Source: JASHPR01 sp963833885 | GTDB taxonomy: Bacteria; Actinomycetota; Actinomycetes; Streptosporangiales; Streptosporangiaceae | Assembly (NCBI GenBank): GCA_963833885.1 | Contig: CAWHZU010000023.1 | Location: 124,001-188,000 of the forward strand | Length of the DNA stretch: 64,000 bases | Direction of reading: 5' to 3' | Shown: piece by piece, positions 36,284 through 45,248 of the stretch | How the letters are laid out: every line of letters starts with the position of its first letter | Position numbering within the stretch: the first letter of the stretch is position 1 | The notes under the pieces: model-generated | Database searches by the model: none | What the model was told of the DNA's origin: nothing | What the model saw: only the letters and a program-made list of their open reading frames with translations | Translations under genes and position numbers: made by a program

Positions 36284-38353
36284 CTACGGCGTAGCCACCG
36301 TCGCTGTCGCGCCCTCGGGCTCGCGGAGCGGGAAGTGGCAGGCGGCCAGGTGGCCGTGCGCCGTGAAGGGCCGCAGCGGCGGCTCCTCGGCCGCGCAGAG
36401 GTCCTGGGCGCGGGGGCAGCGGGTGCGGAACCGGCAGCCGGACGGCGGGTTGATCGCGGACGGCAGTTCGCCGGCCACCCCCTTGTCCTCCCTGGCCTGC
36501 GCGACAACCGGGTCGGCGACGGGGACGGTGTCGATCAGGCCCTTGGTGTAGGGGTGCACCGGGCGGTAGTACACCTCGTCGGCCGGGCCGACCTCGACCA
36601 GCTTGCCGAGATACATCACGCCGATGGTCTCGGACATGTACCGCACCACCGACAGGTCGTGCGAGATGAACAGGTAGGTCAGGCCCAGGTCACGCTGCAG
36701 GTCGAGCATCAGGTTCAGGATCTGCGCCTGGATCGAGACGTCGAGCGCGGAGACCGGCTCGTCGGCGACGATCAGCTTGGGCGACAGGATCAGCGCGCGG
36801 GCCAGGCCGAGGCGCTGGCGCTGGCCGCCGGAGAACTCGTGCGGGTAGCGCTCTATCGCGGCCCTGGGCAGGCCGACCTCGTCCAGCATCGCCGCGATCT
36901 TGTTGCGCTGCTCCTGGTGGGAGCCGATCCGCTGGATGGCCAGCGGCTCACGCAGGATCGGCCCGACCCGCATCCGCGGGTCCATCGAGGCGTACGAGTC
37001 CTGGAACATCAGCTGGATCTTGGGACTGCGGCGGCGGCGCTCGCGCCGGCTGAGCTTGGTCAGGTCCTCGCCGTCCAGGACGATCGACCCGTCGGTGGCC
37101 TTCTCCAGGCCGGCGATCAGCCGGCCGATCGTGGTCTTGCCGCACCCGGACTCGCCGACCATGCCGAACGTGTGGCCGGGGCGGATCGCGAAGCTGACCC
37201 CGGCGACGGCGCTGACCTCGCCAACCCTGCGCTGCAGCACCGCACCCGCTGTGACCGAGAAGTTCTTCACCAGCCCGTCGGTGCGCAGCAGCGGCTGCTG
37301 CCCGTCGGTCTCCGGGAGGGCACGCTCCCGACTCCGGTCGTGCTCCTCCTTGACCTGCACCACGGCGGTGTCGTCGCCGCCGGCCTTGCCGACCGGGAAG
37401 AAGCACCGGTACGCGTGATCCCAGGTGTCGCCCTCGAGCTGCGGCTCGCTCTCATTGCAGCTGTCCTGCACGTACCGGCAGCGGGCCGCGAACCGGCAGG
37501 CCTTGGGCGGCTGGGTCAGGTCCGGCGGCATGCCGGGGATGGAGTAGAGGCGTTCGGTCCCGTCGGCGGCCTTCTCCGGCAGCGCGCCGAACAGCGCCTC
37601 GGTGTAGGGGTGGCGCGGGTTGGCGAACAGCCGCGTCGTCGAGGTGGTCTCCATCACCTTGCCCGCGTACATCACCGCGACCCGGTCCGCACGGCCGGCG
37701 ATCACGCCCAGGTCGTGGGTGACCAGGATCACGGCGAGGCCGAGCCGCCGCCGCAGGTCGTCGATCAGCTCCAGGATCTGCTTCTGGATCGTCACGTCCA
37801 GCGCGGTGGTCGGCTCGTCGGCGATCAGCAGCTTCGGCTCGCAGGCCAGCGCCATCGCGATCATCACACGCTGGCGCATGCCGCCGGAGAGCTGGTGCGG
37901 GTAGTTGCTGACGCGCTCTTCCGGGCGCGGCATCCCGACCAGGCCGAGGACCTCGATCGCGCGCGCCAGTGCGGTCTTGTGGTCCGCGCCGCGGTGCAGC
38001 AGCACGGTCTCCGCGATCTGCTCACCGACCGTCATCGTCGGGTTCAGCGAGGTCATCGGGTCCTGGAAGATCATCCCGACCTCGTTGCCCCGGACGTGCC
38101 GCATCCCGTCGTCGTTGAGCGCGGAGATGTCCTGCCCGGAGAGCGTGATGCTGCCGCCGGTGATGTGGCCGCCGGGGGGCAGCAGCTGCATGATCGACAG
38201 CGCGGTCATCGTCTTGCCGCAGCCCGACTCGCCCACGATGCCGAGACACTCGCCCGCCTCCACGCTCAGGCTGACGCCCTCCAGGGCGTGAACCGTTGCG
38301 CTGCGCAACCGGATCTCGGTGTGCAGGTCCTCAATCTCTAGCAGGGATGCCAT
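36284..38353 (-). CDS. Peptide/nickel-type ABC transporter, fused DppD-DppF ATPases
   Basis: 689 aa containing two full ATPase units. Unit 1: Walker A GESGCGKT (about 41-48), signature LSGGMRQR, Walker B LLIADEPTTALD. Unit 2: GESGCGKTT, FSGGQRQR, LIVADEPVSALD. Each is followed by the oligopeptide-transporter C-terminal Cys cluster (CRFAARCRY.., CRFRTRCPR..). Normally DppD and DppF are separate proteins; fusions are known. It powers the DppBC permease upstream. Confidence 0.92.
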   Translation of the reverse strand: MASLLEIEDLHTEIRLRSATVHALEGVSLSVEAGECLGIVGESGCGKTMTALSIMQLLPPGGHITGGSITLSGQDISALNDDGMRHVRGNEVGMIFQDPMTSLNPTMTVGEQIAETVLLHRGADHKTALARAIEVLGLVGMPRPEERVSNYPHQLSGGMRQRVMIAMALACEPKLLIADEPTTALDVTIQKQILELIDDLRRRLGLAVILVTHDLGVIAGRADRVAVMYAGKVMETTSTTRLFANPRHPYTEALFGALPEKAADGTERLYSIPGMPPDLTQPPKACRFAARCRYVQDSCNESEPQLEGDTWDHAYRCFFPVGKAGGDDTAVVQVKEEHDRSRERALPETDGQQPLLRTDGLVKNFSVTAGAVLQRRVGEVSAVAGVSFAIRPGHTFGMVGESGCGKTTIGRLIAGLEKATDGSIVLDGEDLTKLSRRERRRRSPKIQLMFQDSYASMDPRMRVGPILREPLAIQRIGSHQEQRNKIAAMLDEVGLPRAAIERYPHEFSGGQRQRLGLARALILSPKLIVADEPVSALDVSIQAQILNLMLDLQRDLGLTYLFISHDLSVVRYMSETIGVMYLGKLVEVGPADEVYYRPVHPYTKGLIDTVPVADPVVAQAREDKGVAGELPSAINPPSGCRFRTRCPRAQDLCAAEEPPLRPFTAHGHLAACHFPLREPEGATATVATP

Positions 38354-38421
38354 GTGTCCTCGCGTTGATGCGTATGTTGCTCATCGGTCCCGCCCCGGGC
38401 CCGCTGATGGTTGGTCTGGAG

Positions 38422-39396
38422 TTATCGGCGCTGCAGCCGGACCTCGACCGCGTCCCGCAGTCCCTCACCGATGAAGATGGCCGCGGCGATCACGATCACG
38501 ATGAGGAACCCGGCCGGGACGATCAGCCACCAGTACCCGTCGTACACGTACTGGACACCGTTCGAGAGCATGCCGCCCCAGTCCTGCTGCGGCGGGCGGA
38601 TCCCGAGCCCCAGGTAGCTCAGCGACACGATCAGCGCGATCGCGTCCGCGACCTGGAACGTCGCGTTCACCATGATCGTGCCGACCGCGTTCGGCGCGAT
38701 GTGGCGCAGCACCGCACGGGTGTTGCCGCCGCCCATCACCTTCATCGCCTGCACGTAATCGCGGGTGCGCAGGGACAGCGCCTCGCCGCGCACCAGCCTC
38801 GAGGTGGTCAGCCACGAGGTCAGCGCGATCACCAGGATCAGCACCGGCTTGCTCGGGGTCACCATCGAGACCACGACCAGCGCCAGGAACAGCGTCGGGA
38901 TGGACAGCATCGCGTCCACGATGCGCATCATGAACGCGTCGACGAACCCGCCGACGTACCCGGCGATCGCGCCCCACAGCACGCCGATGACGGTGGCCAG
39001 GATGGCGGCCGCGATCCCGACCTCGAGCGAGATCTGGCCCGCAATCATCAGCCGGCCGAGCACATCGAACCCGTTCGCGTCGGTGCCCAGCAGGTGCGAG
39101 CCCGACGGCGCCAGCTCCTCGTGCGCGAAGTCCACGGTGAGCTGGTTGGTGACGTAGATGTGCGGCCCGATGAAGCAGAAAAGGATCATGAACACGAAGA
39201 TGCACACGCCGGTCACGGCGAGCTTGTTCTCCACGAACACTTCGAGCCCGCGCCGGAAGGTGGACCGCGGTTTGCCCGCAGGCAGCATCCCCGAGGCGAC
39301 AGCCAAGGCCGTCTCGGGTGCATCGTGGATCACCACCCCCACCGGCGACGGCTCGTTGGTCGGGATCGGCTCTGGCGGCATACTCCCCAGACTCAT
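38422..39396 (-). CDS. ABC transporter permease, DppC type
   Basis: 324 aa. A cytoplasmic N-terminus (1-55) precedes one helix, a periplasmic loop (FAHEELAPSGSHLLGTDANGFDVL, the typical DppC/OppC segment) and five more helices. The EAA loop is YVQAMKVMGGGNTRAVLRHIAPNA. ATG overlaps the dppB stop (ATGA). The gap to the fused ATPase gene is 68 bases. Confidence 0.92.
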   Translation of the reverse strand: MSLGSMPPEPIPTNEPSPVGVVIHDAPETALAVASGMLPAGKPRSTFRRGLEVFVENKLAVTGVCIFVFMILFCFIGPHIYVTNQLTVDFAHEELAPSGSHLLGTDANGFDVLGRLMIAGQISLEVGIAAAILATVIGVLWGAIAGYVGGFVDAFMMRIVDAMLSIPTLFLALVVVSMVTPSKPVLILVIALTSWLTTSRLVRGEALSLRTRDYVQAMKVMGGGNTRAVLRHIAPNAVGTIMVNATFQVADAIALIVSLSYLGLGIRPPQQDWGGMLSNGVQYVYDGYWWLIVPAGFLIVIVIAAAIFIGEGLRDAVEVRLQRR

Positions 39397-40352
39397 CGGC
39401 TCACATACCTAACCCGCGGGTCGAGCACCGCATACGCGATATCGGCCAGCAGCGACCCCACGACTGTCGCCACCGCCACCACGACGGTAATTCCGAGCAG
39501 CACCGGGTAATCCTGGTTCAGCGCGGACTGGTAGAACAGGTAGCCCATGCCCGGGTAGTTGAACACCGACTCGGTGATCAGCGCCCCGGCGAACACCGCC
39601 GGCAGCAGCAGCCCCAGCAGCGTGGCGATCGGGATCAGGGAGTTGCGCAGCACGTGCCGCAGCAGCACCCGCCGCTCGCTGGCGCCCTTGGCCTTGGCGG
39701 TGCGCACGTAGTCCTCGGAGAGGTTGTCCAGCACCGCCGAGCGCATGTAGCGGCTGAACAGCGCGATCGTGATCAGGGTCAGCGACACGATCGGCAGCAC
39801 CAGGGCGTTGAAGTTCGTGAACAGGACCGCGACCCCCTCGCCCTGCGGACCCTCGGGCGGGAAGATCGGGAACTTGATCGCGAAGACCAGGATCAGCAGG
39901 ATGCCGAGGAGGAAGGCGGGCATCGCGTAGAAAACCGTCGAGAACCCGTTGAAGAAGTGGTCGATGGTCTTGTTCCGGCGCACCGCCTGCACCACGCCGA
40001 TCGGGATCGCCAGGATCAGCGCCAGGATGATCGAGACGCCGACCAGGAAGACCGTCTTCGGCAGGTGGTTGCTCAGCAGCGAGGCCACGCTCTGGTTCAG
40101 CTTCCAAGAGTAGCCCAGGTCGCCGTGCGCCAGATGGTCAAGCCACAGCCAGTACTGGTAGTACCAGGGGTGGTTGAAGCCGTAGACGCGGTCGAACTGC
40201 GCGATTGCCAGCGGGTTCCGGTAGGCGGTCGGCCCCATGACCGCGACAGCCACGTTCCCGGGGATCAGCCGCAGCAGCGCATAGGTGATCGCCGTCACCA
40301 GCAGCAGCACTACAACCGCCTGCAGCACCCGGCGGACCATGAAGATAACCAA
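39393..40352 (-). CDS. ABC transporter permease, DppB type
   Basis: 319 aa with six membrane helices. The start RRVLQAVVVLLLVTAITYALLRLIPG is typical for DppB/OppB, and the EAA loop is DYVRTAKAKGASERRVLLRHVLRNS. First intact gene of the transporter operon. Immediately upstream lies only a stump of a solute-binding protein gene. Confidence 0.92.
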   Translation of the reverse strand: MVIFMVRRVLQAVVVLLLVTAITYALLRLIPGNVAVAVMGPTAYRNPLAIAQFDRVYGFNHPWYYQYWLWLDHLAHGDLGYSWKLNQSVASLLSNHLPKTVFLVGVSIILALILAIPIGVVQAVRRNKTIDHFFNGFSTVFYAMPAFLLGILLILVFAIKFPIFPPEGPQGEGVAVLFTNFNALVLPIVSLTLITIALFSRYMRSAVLDNLSEDYVRTAKAKGASERRVLLRHVLRNSLIPIATLLGLLLPAVFAGALITESVFNYPGMGYLFYQSALNQDYPVLLGITVVVAVATVVGSLLADIAYAVLDPRVRYVSR

Positions 40353-40442
40353 CGTGCCCCTTCCCCAGGCGGCCTGAGCGGAAGAGCCAGGTCAGGAACC
40401 CAGCACCCCCGCCAGCGTATGCGGTGACCGATAACGGCCATC

Positions 40443-40590
40443 AACCGCCTACTACTTCACGAAATGCCAGTTCTGCCGGTTGAACGTCAGGGCCGGGCTC
40501 TGCGGGGTCACGCCCTTGAGATTGCCGACTACCTCGGCCACCCGGCAATCGGCGCTCGGCTCCGGTTCGGCATCGACGCTGATGCCCGGG
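40443..40590 (-). pseudogene. C-terminal stump, probable solute-binding protein gene
   Basis: Reading leftward, a frame closed upstream by a stop near 40600 encodes ISVDAEPEPSADCRVAEVVG then NLKGVTPQSPALTFNRQNWHFVK, split here only for display, and ends at TAG 40443-40445. The Asn-Trp-x-Phe-Val-Lys ending resembles the C-termini of family-5 solute-binding proteins, which normally sit directly before dppB. No ribosome site or start fits, so only the last 40-50 codons seem left. The family assignment is tentative. Confidence 0.45.
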
Positions 40591-40599
40591 GGTCAGCCC

Positions 40600-40893
40600 C
40601 ACGACCATGGCCCCTTCACGCTGGTTTGTGGCATGAGGGGACGCGGGGCTCCCGCGTTCCGACATGCACCTCTGACCGATACACGCCCCGTGCACACCGT
40701 ACGGCCACGGTCAGCCGGCGTCCAGAGCAGAGATCGCCTGAACCGGCTTTGCGATCGTACCGAGATATTTACGTAACAATGTGACAGCGCGTTACACATT
40801 ATCGCTGCTCCTCCTGCGACCTGGGGTTCTTTGCGGTCGCCGAGGGTGCCGCGGGCGCCGTACGGCCCGGTCCGGAGCCCTGGCCCGGAGGCC
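40600..40893. other. Gene-free, partly AT-rich gap
   Basis: No supportable gene. Bases 40740-40810 are much richer in A/T than the surroundings (GATATTTACGTAACAATG..GTTACACATTATC). Reading leftward they look like a promoter and leader: GGAGGAG near 40810-40816 followed by a short start-like region. This may be the original promoter and 5' end of the deleted binding-protein gene. Confidence 0.4.
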
Positions 40894-41934
40894 TCAGTAG
40901 GCGGTCAGCGTCCGGACCGTCTCGGTCACCGCGCCCACCGTCGGGATCACCTGCTGCTCCAGCACGTCGGCGAACGGCAGCGGAACGCAGGCCGCGGCGA
41001 CCCGGCGGACCGGCGCGTCGAGCAGCTCGAACCCCTCGTCAGCAACCACCGAGGCGACCGTGCCACCCCAGCCGCCCTGGTACGGGTTCTCCTCCACGAT
41101 CACCAGCCGGGAGGTGCGCCCGAGCGAGGCCAGGACCGTCGCCATGTCCAGCGGCACCAGGCAACGCAGGTCGATCACCTCGGCGGAGATGCCGTCGGCG
41201 GCCAGCTGCTCGGCCGCGGCCAGGGCCAGCGGCACCGTGGCGGCCAGGGCGACCAGGCTGACGTCGCTGCCCTCGCGCACCACCGCCGCCCGGCCGAGCT
41301 CGACCACGTGGCCCTCGGGGGCAGCAGGCCCCTTGCTCGCGAACAGTCCCTTGTGCTCGAAGAACACCACCGGATCGTCGCTGCGGATCGCCGCGGCCAT
41401 GAGCCCGACGACGTCGGCCGGCGTCGACGGCGCCGCGATCTTCAGCCCGGGTATCGCCAGCGCCCAGTTCTCCACCGCCTGGGAGTGCTGCGCCCCGAAT
41501 CCCAGGCCGCCGCCGTTCGCCGTGCGGACCACCAGCGGGACCATGACCTGGCCCCCGGTCATGTACCGCATCTTCGGTATCTCGTTGGCCAGGTAGTCCC
41601 AGCAGCAGGCGAAGAAGTCGGAGAACATGATCTCTGCGACCGGGCGCATCCCGGTCATGGCCGCACCCATCGCCACGCCAAGGATGGCCTGCTCGGAGAT
41701 GGGAGTGTCCCAGACCCGCTGCTTGCCGAACTCCGCCAGCAGGCCGGCCGTGGTCTTGAACACGCCGCCAGCTGCCCCGATGTCCTCGCCGAGGCAGACC
41801 ACCGAGGGGTCGCGGCGCAGCTCCCGCGCGATCCCTTCGGCAACCGCCTCCCGGTAGGTGATCACGGTTTCTTCCGCCCGCCCCATGCCCGCCCCCGCCC
41901 GCCTCATACCCGCCCCGTCGGTCACGTCCGCCAT
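40894..41934 (-). CDS. 2-oxoacid dehydrogenase E1 beta subunit
   Basis: 346 aa of the transketolase-like pyrimidine-binding plus C-terminal family. Motifs: GEDIGAAGGVFKTT, DTPISEQAILGVAMGAA, SDFFACCWDYLANEIPKMRYM, VEENPYQGGWG. It pairs with the alpha subunit to decarboxylate a 2-oxoacid (pyruvate, branched-chain oxoacid or acetoin). No E2 or E3 gene is nearby, so the acceptor must be encoded elsewhere. ATG 41934 overlaps the alpha gene by 13 bases; ATG 41886 is an alternative. Confidence 0.9.
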   Translation of the reverse strand: MADVTDGAGMRRAGAGMGRAEETVITYREAVAEGIARELRRDPSVVCLGEDIGAAGGVFKTTAGLLAEFGKQRVWDTPISEQAILGVAMGAAMTGMRPVAEIMFSDFFACCWDYLANEIPKMRYMTGGQVMVPLVVRTANGGGLGFGAQHSQAVENWALAIPGLKIAAPSTPADVVGLMAAAIRSDDPVVFFEHKGLFASKGPAAPEGHVVELGRAAVVREGSDVSLVALAATVPLALAAAEQLAADGISAEVIDLRCLVPLDMATVLASLGRTSRLVIVEENPYQGGWGGTVASVVADEGFELLDAPVRRVAAACVPLPFADVLEQQVIPTVGAVTETVRTLTAY

Positions 41935-42935
41935 GCCGAGCCTCCGTCCGCCCATACGTCGGTCATGGCGTCTGCCGGGTCCGGGCCGGGTGCAGCCTTG
42001 GCAGCGGCAACCGCATCCTTGACGATCCCGGCGACCCGCTTGTCTACCGCGGCCACTGAGTCGGCTGCCACGCTGAGCGCCTCCAGCCGGGCCTTGGCCA
42101 GGTCGAGTGGGTCCCGGCTCAGCCACTCCTCAACCTCGGCGCTCGGCCGGTAGCTGGCCGGGTCGGTCCGGCTGTGCCCGAAGTGACGGTAGGTCTTCGC
42201 CTCGATCACCGTCGGCCCGTTGCCGGACCGCGCCCGCTCGACGGCACGCGCCACGGCATCCTTGACCAGTACGACGTCGTTGCCGTCGACGATCTCCGCT
42301 GGCAGCCCGTAGGCCACCGCCCGGTCCGCGGCTGGGTTGGCGACCGGGGTCACGTCGCCGATCGGCGTGTACTCCATGTAGAGGTTGTTCTCGCAGATGA
42401 ACAGCACCGGCAGGGCCCACACCGCGGACAGGTTGAGCGCCTCGTGGAATGCCCCGATGTTGGTGGCGCCGTCGCCGAAGAACGCGACGGCGACCTGGCC
42501 GCTGCCGCGGAGCTTGGCCGACCACGCGGCGCCGGCGGCCATCGGCAGGTGCGCGCCGACGATCGCGTACGAGCCGAGCATCCCGACCGAGGCCTTGGTG
42601 AGGTGCATCGAGCCGCCCTTGGCCTTGCATAGGCCGGTGCTCTTGCTCATCAGCTCGGCCAGGCATTCCTCGGGCGATGCGCCGCGGGCCATCGCATGGT
42701 GGTGGCCGCGGTAGGTGGCGAACACATAGTCGCCCGGCCGCAGCGCCGCGCTGGCGCCGACGGCTACGGCCTCGTGCCCCGCGGCCAGGTGGGTGGTGCC
42801 CTTCACCAGGCCGGCCAGGAACAGGTCGTGCGCCGCCTTCTCGGTGCCGCGGATCACGGCCATCTGCTCGTAGAGCCCGAGCAGCTCGTCCGCGCCGGTC
42901 GCGACGCCGGGGCCGGTGTCGGTCCCCGCGGTCAC
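41922..42935 (-). CDS. 2-oxoacid dehydrogenase E1 alpha subunit
   Basis: 337 aa with the thiamine-diphosphate motif FFGDGATNIGAFHEALN (starting about 153) ending in ENN, plus YRGHHHAMARG and AKGGSMHL. This wording is common to pyruvate and acetoin dehydrogenase E1 alpha. Its stop overlaps the beta gene and its start overlaps the M24 gene stop (GTGA), so all three are translated as a unit. Confidence 0.9.
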   Translation of the reverse strand: MTAGTDTGPGVATGADELLGLYEQMAVIRGTEKAAHDLFLAGLVKGTTHLAAGHEAVAVGASAALRPGDYVFATYRGHHHAMARGASPEECLAELMSKSTGLCKAKGGSMHLTKASVGMLGSYAIVGAHLPMAAGAAWSAKLRGSGQVAVAFFGDGATNIGAFHEALNLSAVWALPVLFICENNLYMEYTPIGDVTPVANPAADRAVAYGLPAEIVDGNDVVLVKDAVARAVERARSGNGPTVIEAKTYRHFGHSRTDPASYRPSAEVEEWLSRDPLDLAKARLEALSVAADSVAAVDKRVAGIVKDAVAAAKAAPGPDPADAMTDVWADGGSAWRT

Positions 42936-44359
42936 TGTGAACCACCGCCCACAGGGTTCCCGGCCGACGCCCCATTGCCCCCCGCCCGCCTCCCCATTCC
43001 CTCTTCACTGCCGGTCTCGCCACGTCCCGCCGCCGTGTTCAGGTGCGACTGGCTCTCCCTGAGCGTGTCGAGCGCGCCGCCCGCGGTCCAGTACTTGCGG
43101 CCGGCGACCAGCAGTTCCTCGGCCGGAAACTTCGTGATGACCTCACACCCCGACGCGGTGACCACGACCTCCTCCTCGATCCGAGCGGCGGACCAGCCAT
43201 CTGCGGCCGGCCAGTAAGTCTCTAGCGCGAACACCATTCCCTCCTCGAGCGGCTCCGGGTGGTCTAGCGACACCAGCCGGCTGAAGATCGGCTTCTCCCA
43301 TATCGAGAGGCCCACGCCATGGCCGTACTGCAGGGCAAACGCCGCGGTTTCGTCGGGGAACCCGAATTCCTCGGCCCGCGGCCAAAGCGCCACAATATCG
43401 GCCGTAGTCGCTCCCGGCCTCACCAACGCGATCGCGGCGTCCATGTACTCGCGGCAGCGCACGTAGGCGTCGCGCTGCGCCCGCGAGGCACTGCCCACGG
43501 CGAACGTCCGGTAGTAGCAGGTGCGGTAGCCGAGATGGCTGTGCAGGATGTCGAAGAAGGCCGGGTCGCCGGGCCGGATCAGCCGGTCGGAGTAGACGTG
43601 CGGGTGCGGCGAGCAGCGCTCGCCGGAGATCGCGTTGACCCCCTCCACGTACTCGCTGCCGAGGCCGTAGAGGACGTTGCTGACCAGGCCCACACACTCG
43701 TTCTCGCGCACCCCCGGCCGCAGGAACTCATAGAGCTCCGTGTAGGCGGCGTCGACCATCGAGCACGCCTGCGCCAGCAGCGAGATCTCGTCGCGGGTCT
43801 TGGTCCGCCGTGCCTCCATGAAGACCTGCTGGCCGTCCACGGTCTCGATGCCCTCGGCCCGGAGCGCGGCGAGCACCGGCATCTCGGCCACGTCGATGCC
43901 GAGCGGCGCGTCGGCGACGCCGTGCTCGCGCAGCTCGGCGGCGACCTTCCCGGCCACATCTGCGGCGATCCCGGCATCCGGGTGGAACGCGCCGCGCAGC
44001 GTGGAGATGCCCGCCCGGGCCCCGGTCTGCCTGGCCCCCTCGGGCGTGGCCGGGCCTGGGGTGTGATCCAGCCAGGGGTTGTACAGCTGGTGGTGCCGGG
44101 CGGCCGACCCGAAGTCCCACACCACCGGTTCCCCGCCCCTGGTCAGCAGCGCGAACCGGATGAGCTTGTCCATCGCCCAGGTCCCGATGTGGGTCGACGT
44201 CATGTAGCGGATGTTCGCGAAGTCAAAGCTCAGCAGCGCGCCGAGGTCAGACCGCTCGAGTTGCGCCCGCAGCCTGGCCAGCCGTTCGTCACGCAACCGG
44301 GCCAGGTCGACCCGTTCCTCCCAGTCCACGGCGTTCGGCCCGAAGGTGTGTATCGCCAT
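42932..44359 (-). CDS. M24 'pita-bread' hydrolase/lyase with altered metal site
   Basis: 475 aa. An N-terminal domain (FDFANIRYMTSTHIGTWAMD.., VVWDFGSAARHH) resembles the non-peptidase M24 branch (ectoine hydrolase, DMSP lyase DddP). In the catalytic domain, metal ligands Asp270, His347 (QYGHGVG), Glu380 (ALETYW) and Glu395 are present. The second Asp, expected 11 residues after Asp270, is Cys281 (GYRTCYYRTF). This suggests changed metal binding or chemistry and a substrate other than a Xaa-Pro peptide. The last 35 residues are a Gly/Asn-rich tail. Coupled to the E1 alpha gene by overlap. Confidence 0.85.
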   Translation of the reverse strand: MAIHTFGPNAVDWEERVDLARLRDERLARLRAQLERSDLGALLSFDFANIRYMTSTHIGTWAMDKLIRFALLTRGGEPVVWDFGSAARHHQLYNPWLDHTPGPATPEGARQTGARAGISTLRGAFHPDAGIAADVAGKVAAELREHGVADAPLGIDVAEMPVLAALRAEGIETVDGQQVFMEARRTKTRDEISLLAQACSMVDAAYTELYEFLRPGVRENECVGLVSNVLYGLGSEYVEGVNAISGERCSPHPHVYSDRLIRPGDPAFFDILHSHLGYRTCYYRTFAVGSASRAQRDAYVRCREYMDAAIALVRPGATTADIVALWPRAEEFGFPDETAAFALQYGHGVGLSIWEKPIFSRLVSLDHPEPLEEGMVFALETYWPAADGWSAARIEEEVVVTASGCEVITKFPAEELLVAGRKYWTAGGALDTLRESQSHLNTAAGRGETGSEEGMGRRAGGNGASAGNPVGGGSQ

Positions 44360-44474
44360 CGCCTCGCCACCTCACTCTCGGCTCGGCCATCAGTTAAGAG
44401 CGGTCCAATGGTGAGCGTCAATAAATACTGAACGCTCCGCAATCCCCCTAGGGGATCAGCGGGAGAAGAGCTCG

Positions 44475-45125
44475 TCACCGCTGAGGGCCATCGGACCCGG
44501 CAACGAACCAGACGCCGACGGCCGGGACCGTTCTCTCGTTGCGGTAAGAATGCGGGGTCATCGACGCGAAGCTGACCGCGTCGCCCGGAGTCAGCCGGTG
44601 CGGCCGAGACCCGAGCACGACGGTCAGCTCGCCCTGGATGAGGTAGCCGTACTCGGTGCCGACGTGCCGCATCAGGCGGCCGGCCGGCGACGAGCAGCCA
44701 CCGGGCGCGTAGCTGACGAGCAGGAAGTCGACGTGGCTGCCCGGCACCCGGCCGAGGCGCTGCCAGATCACCCCGGAATCCAGCTCGAGAACATCGCGCT
44801 GCCCCGGGCAGACCACGGGCCCGCCTATTTCCGGGGCATCGCCATGGGCGGTCCCGGCCGGGACCACCACCTGGCCGGCCGCCACGCGGTCCGTCACCCG
44901 GCCGCCGGGAGCGCTGGCCTCGCCGAAGACGTCCTGCACCGAGACGCCAAGCGCGGTCGTGATCGCATACAGAGTGCTGACCGACGGCTGGCACTTGCCG
45001 GTCTCGATCTGGGAGATGAGGCTCGGCGACAGCCCTACGCTGCGGGCGAGGCCGCGCAGGCTGATCCCCTTCCTGGCGCGCTCCGCGCGGATGCGCTCGC
45101 CGAGCTGGAGCACCGCAACGGGCAC
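44475..45125 (-). CDS. XRE-family regulator with cupin sensor domain
   Basis: 216 aa. The helix-turn-helix (residues 8-62; LRGLARSVGLSPSLISQIETGKCQPSVSTLY) is followed by a cupin domain (about 130-210; HVGTEYGYLIQGELTVVLG, LTPGDAVSFASMTPHSYRN). This class often controls catabolic operons in response to a small ligand. GTG 45125 has AGGAGG five bases upstream. It lies 115 bases upstream of the M24 gene on the same strand, so it probably governs that locus. Confidence 0.88.
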   Translation of the reverse strand: MPVAVLQLGERIRAERARKGISLRGLARSVGLSPSLISQIETGKCQPSVSTLYAITTALGVSVQDVFGEASAPGGRVTDRVAAGQVVVPAGTAHGDAPEIGGPVVCPGQRDVLELDSGVIWQRLGRVPGSHVDFLLVSYAPGGCSSPAGRLMRHVGTEYGYLIQGELTVVLGSRPHRLTPGDAVSFASMTPHSYRNERTVPAVGVWFVAGSDGPQR

Positions 45126-45248
45126 GGACGCCTCCTCTCGCCAGCATGCTACGGCGCGGCGGCTGGACGCGGGCCTGGTAAGTCCGCCCGGCCGATCGCC
45201 TACCTGGACGAACCCTCCCCTAATGGCGCCCTGGGGACTCTCACCCGG

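Noticed and set aside
35132..38341. 1069-aa plus-strand open frame
   Set aside because: It lies opposite the serpin and fused ABC ATPase genes, which have clear motifs. Composition (Arg, Gly, Gln, Val) is that of an antisense shadow.
42932..44359. Calling the M24 protein a DMSP lyase (DddP)
   Set aside because: The N-terminal domain is only loosely similar and the metal-ligand set differs (Cys281), so a specific substrate is not justified.
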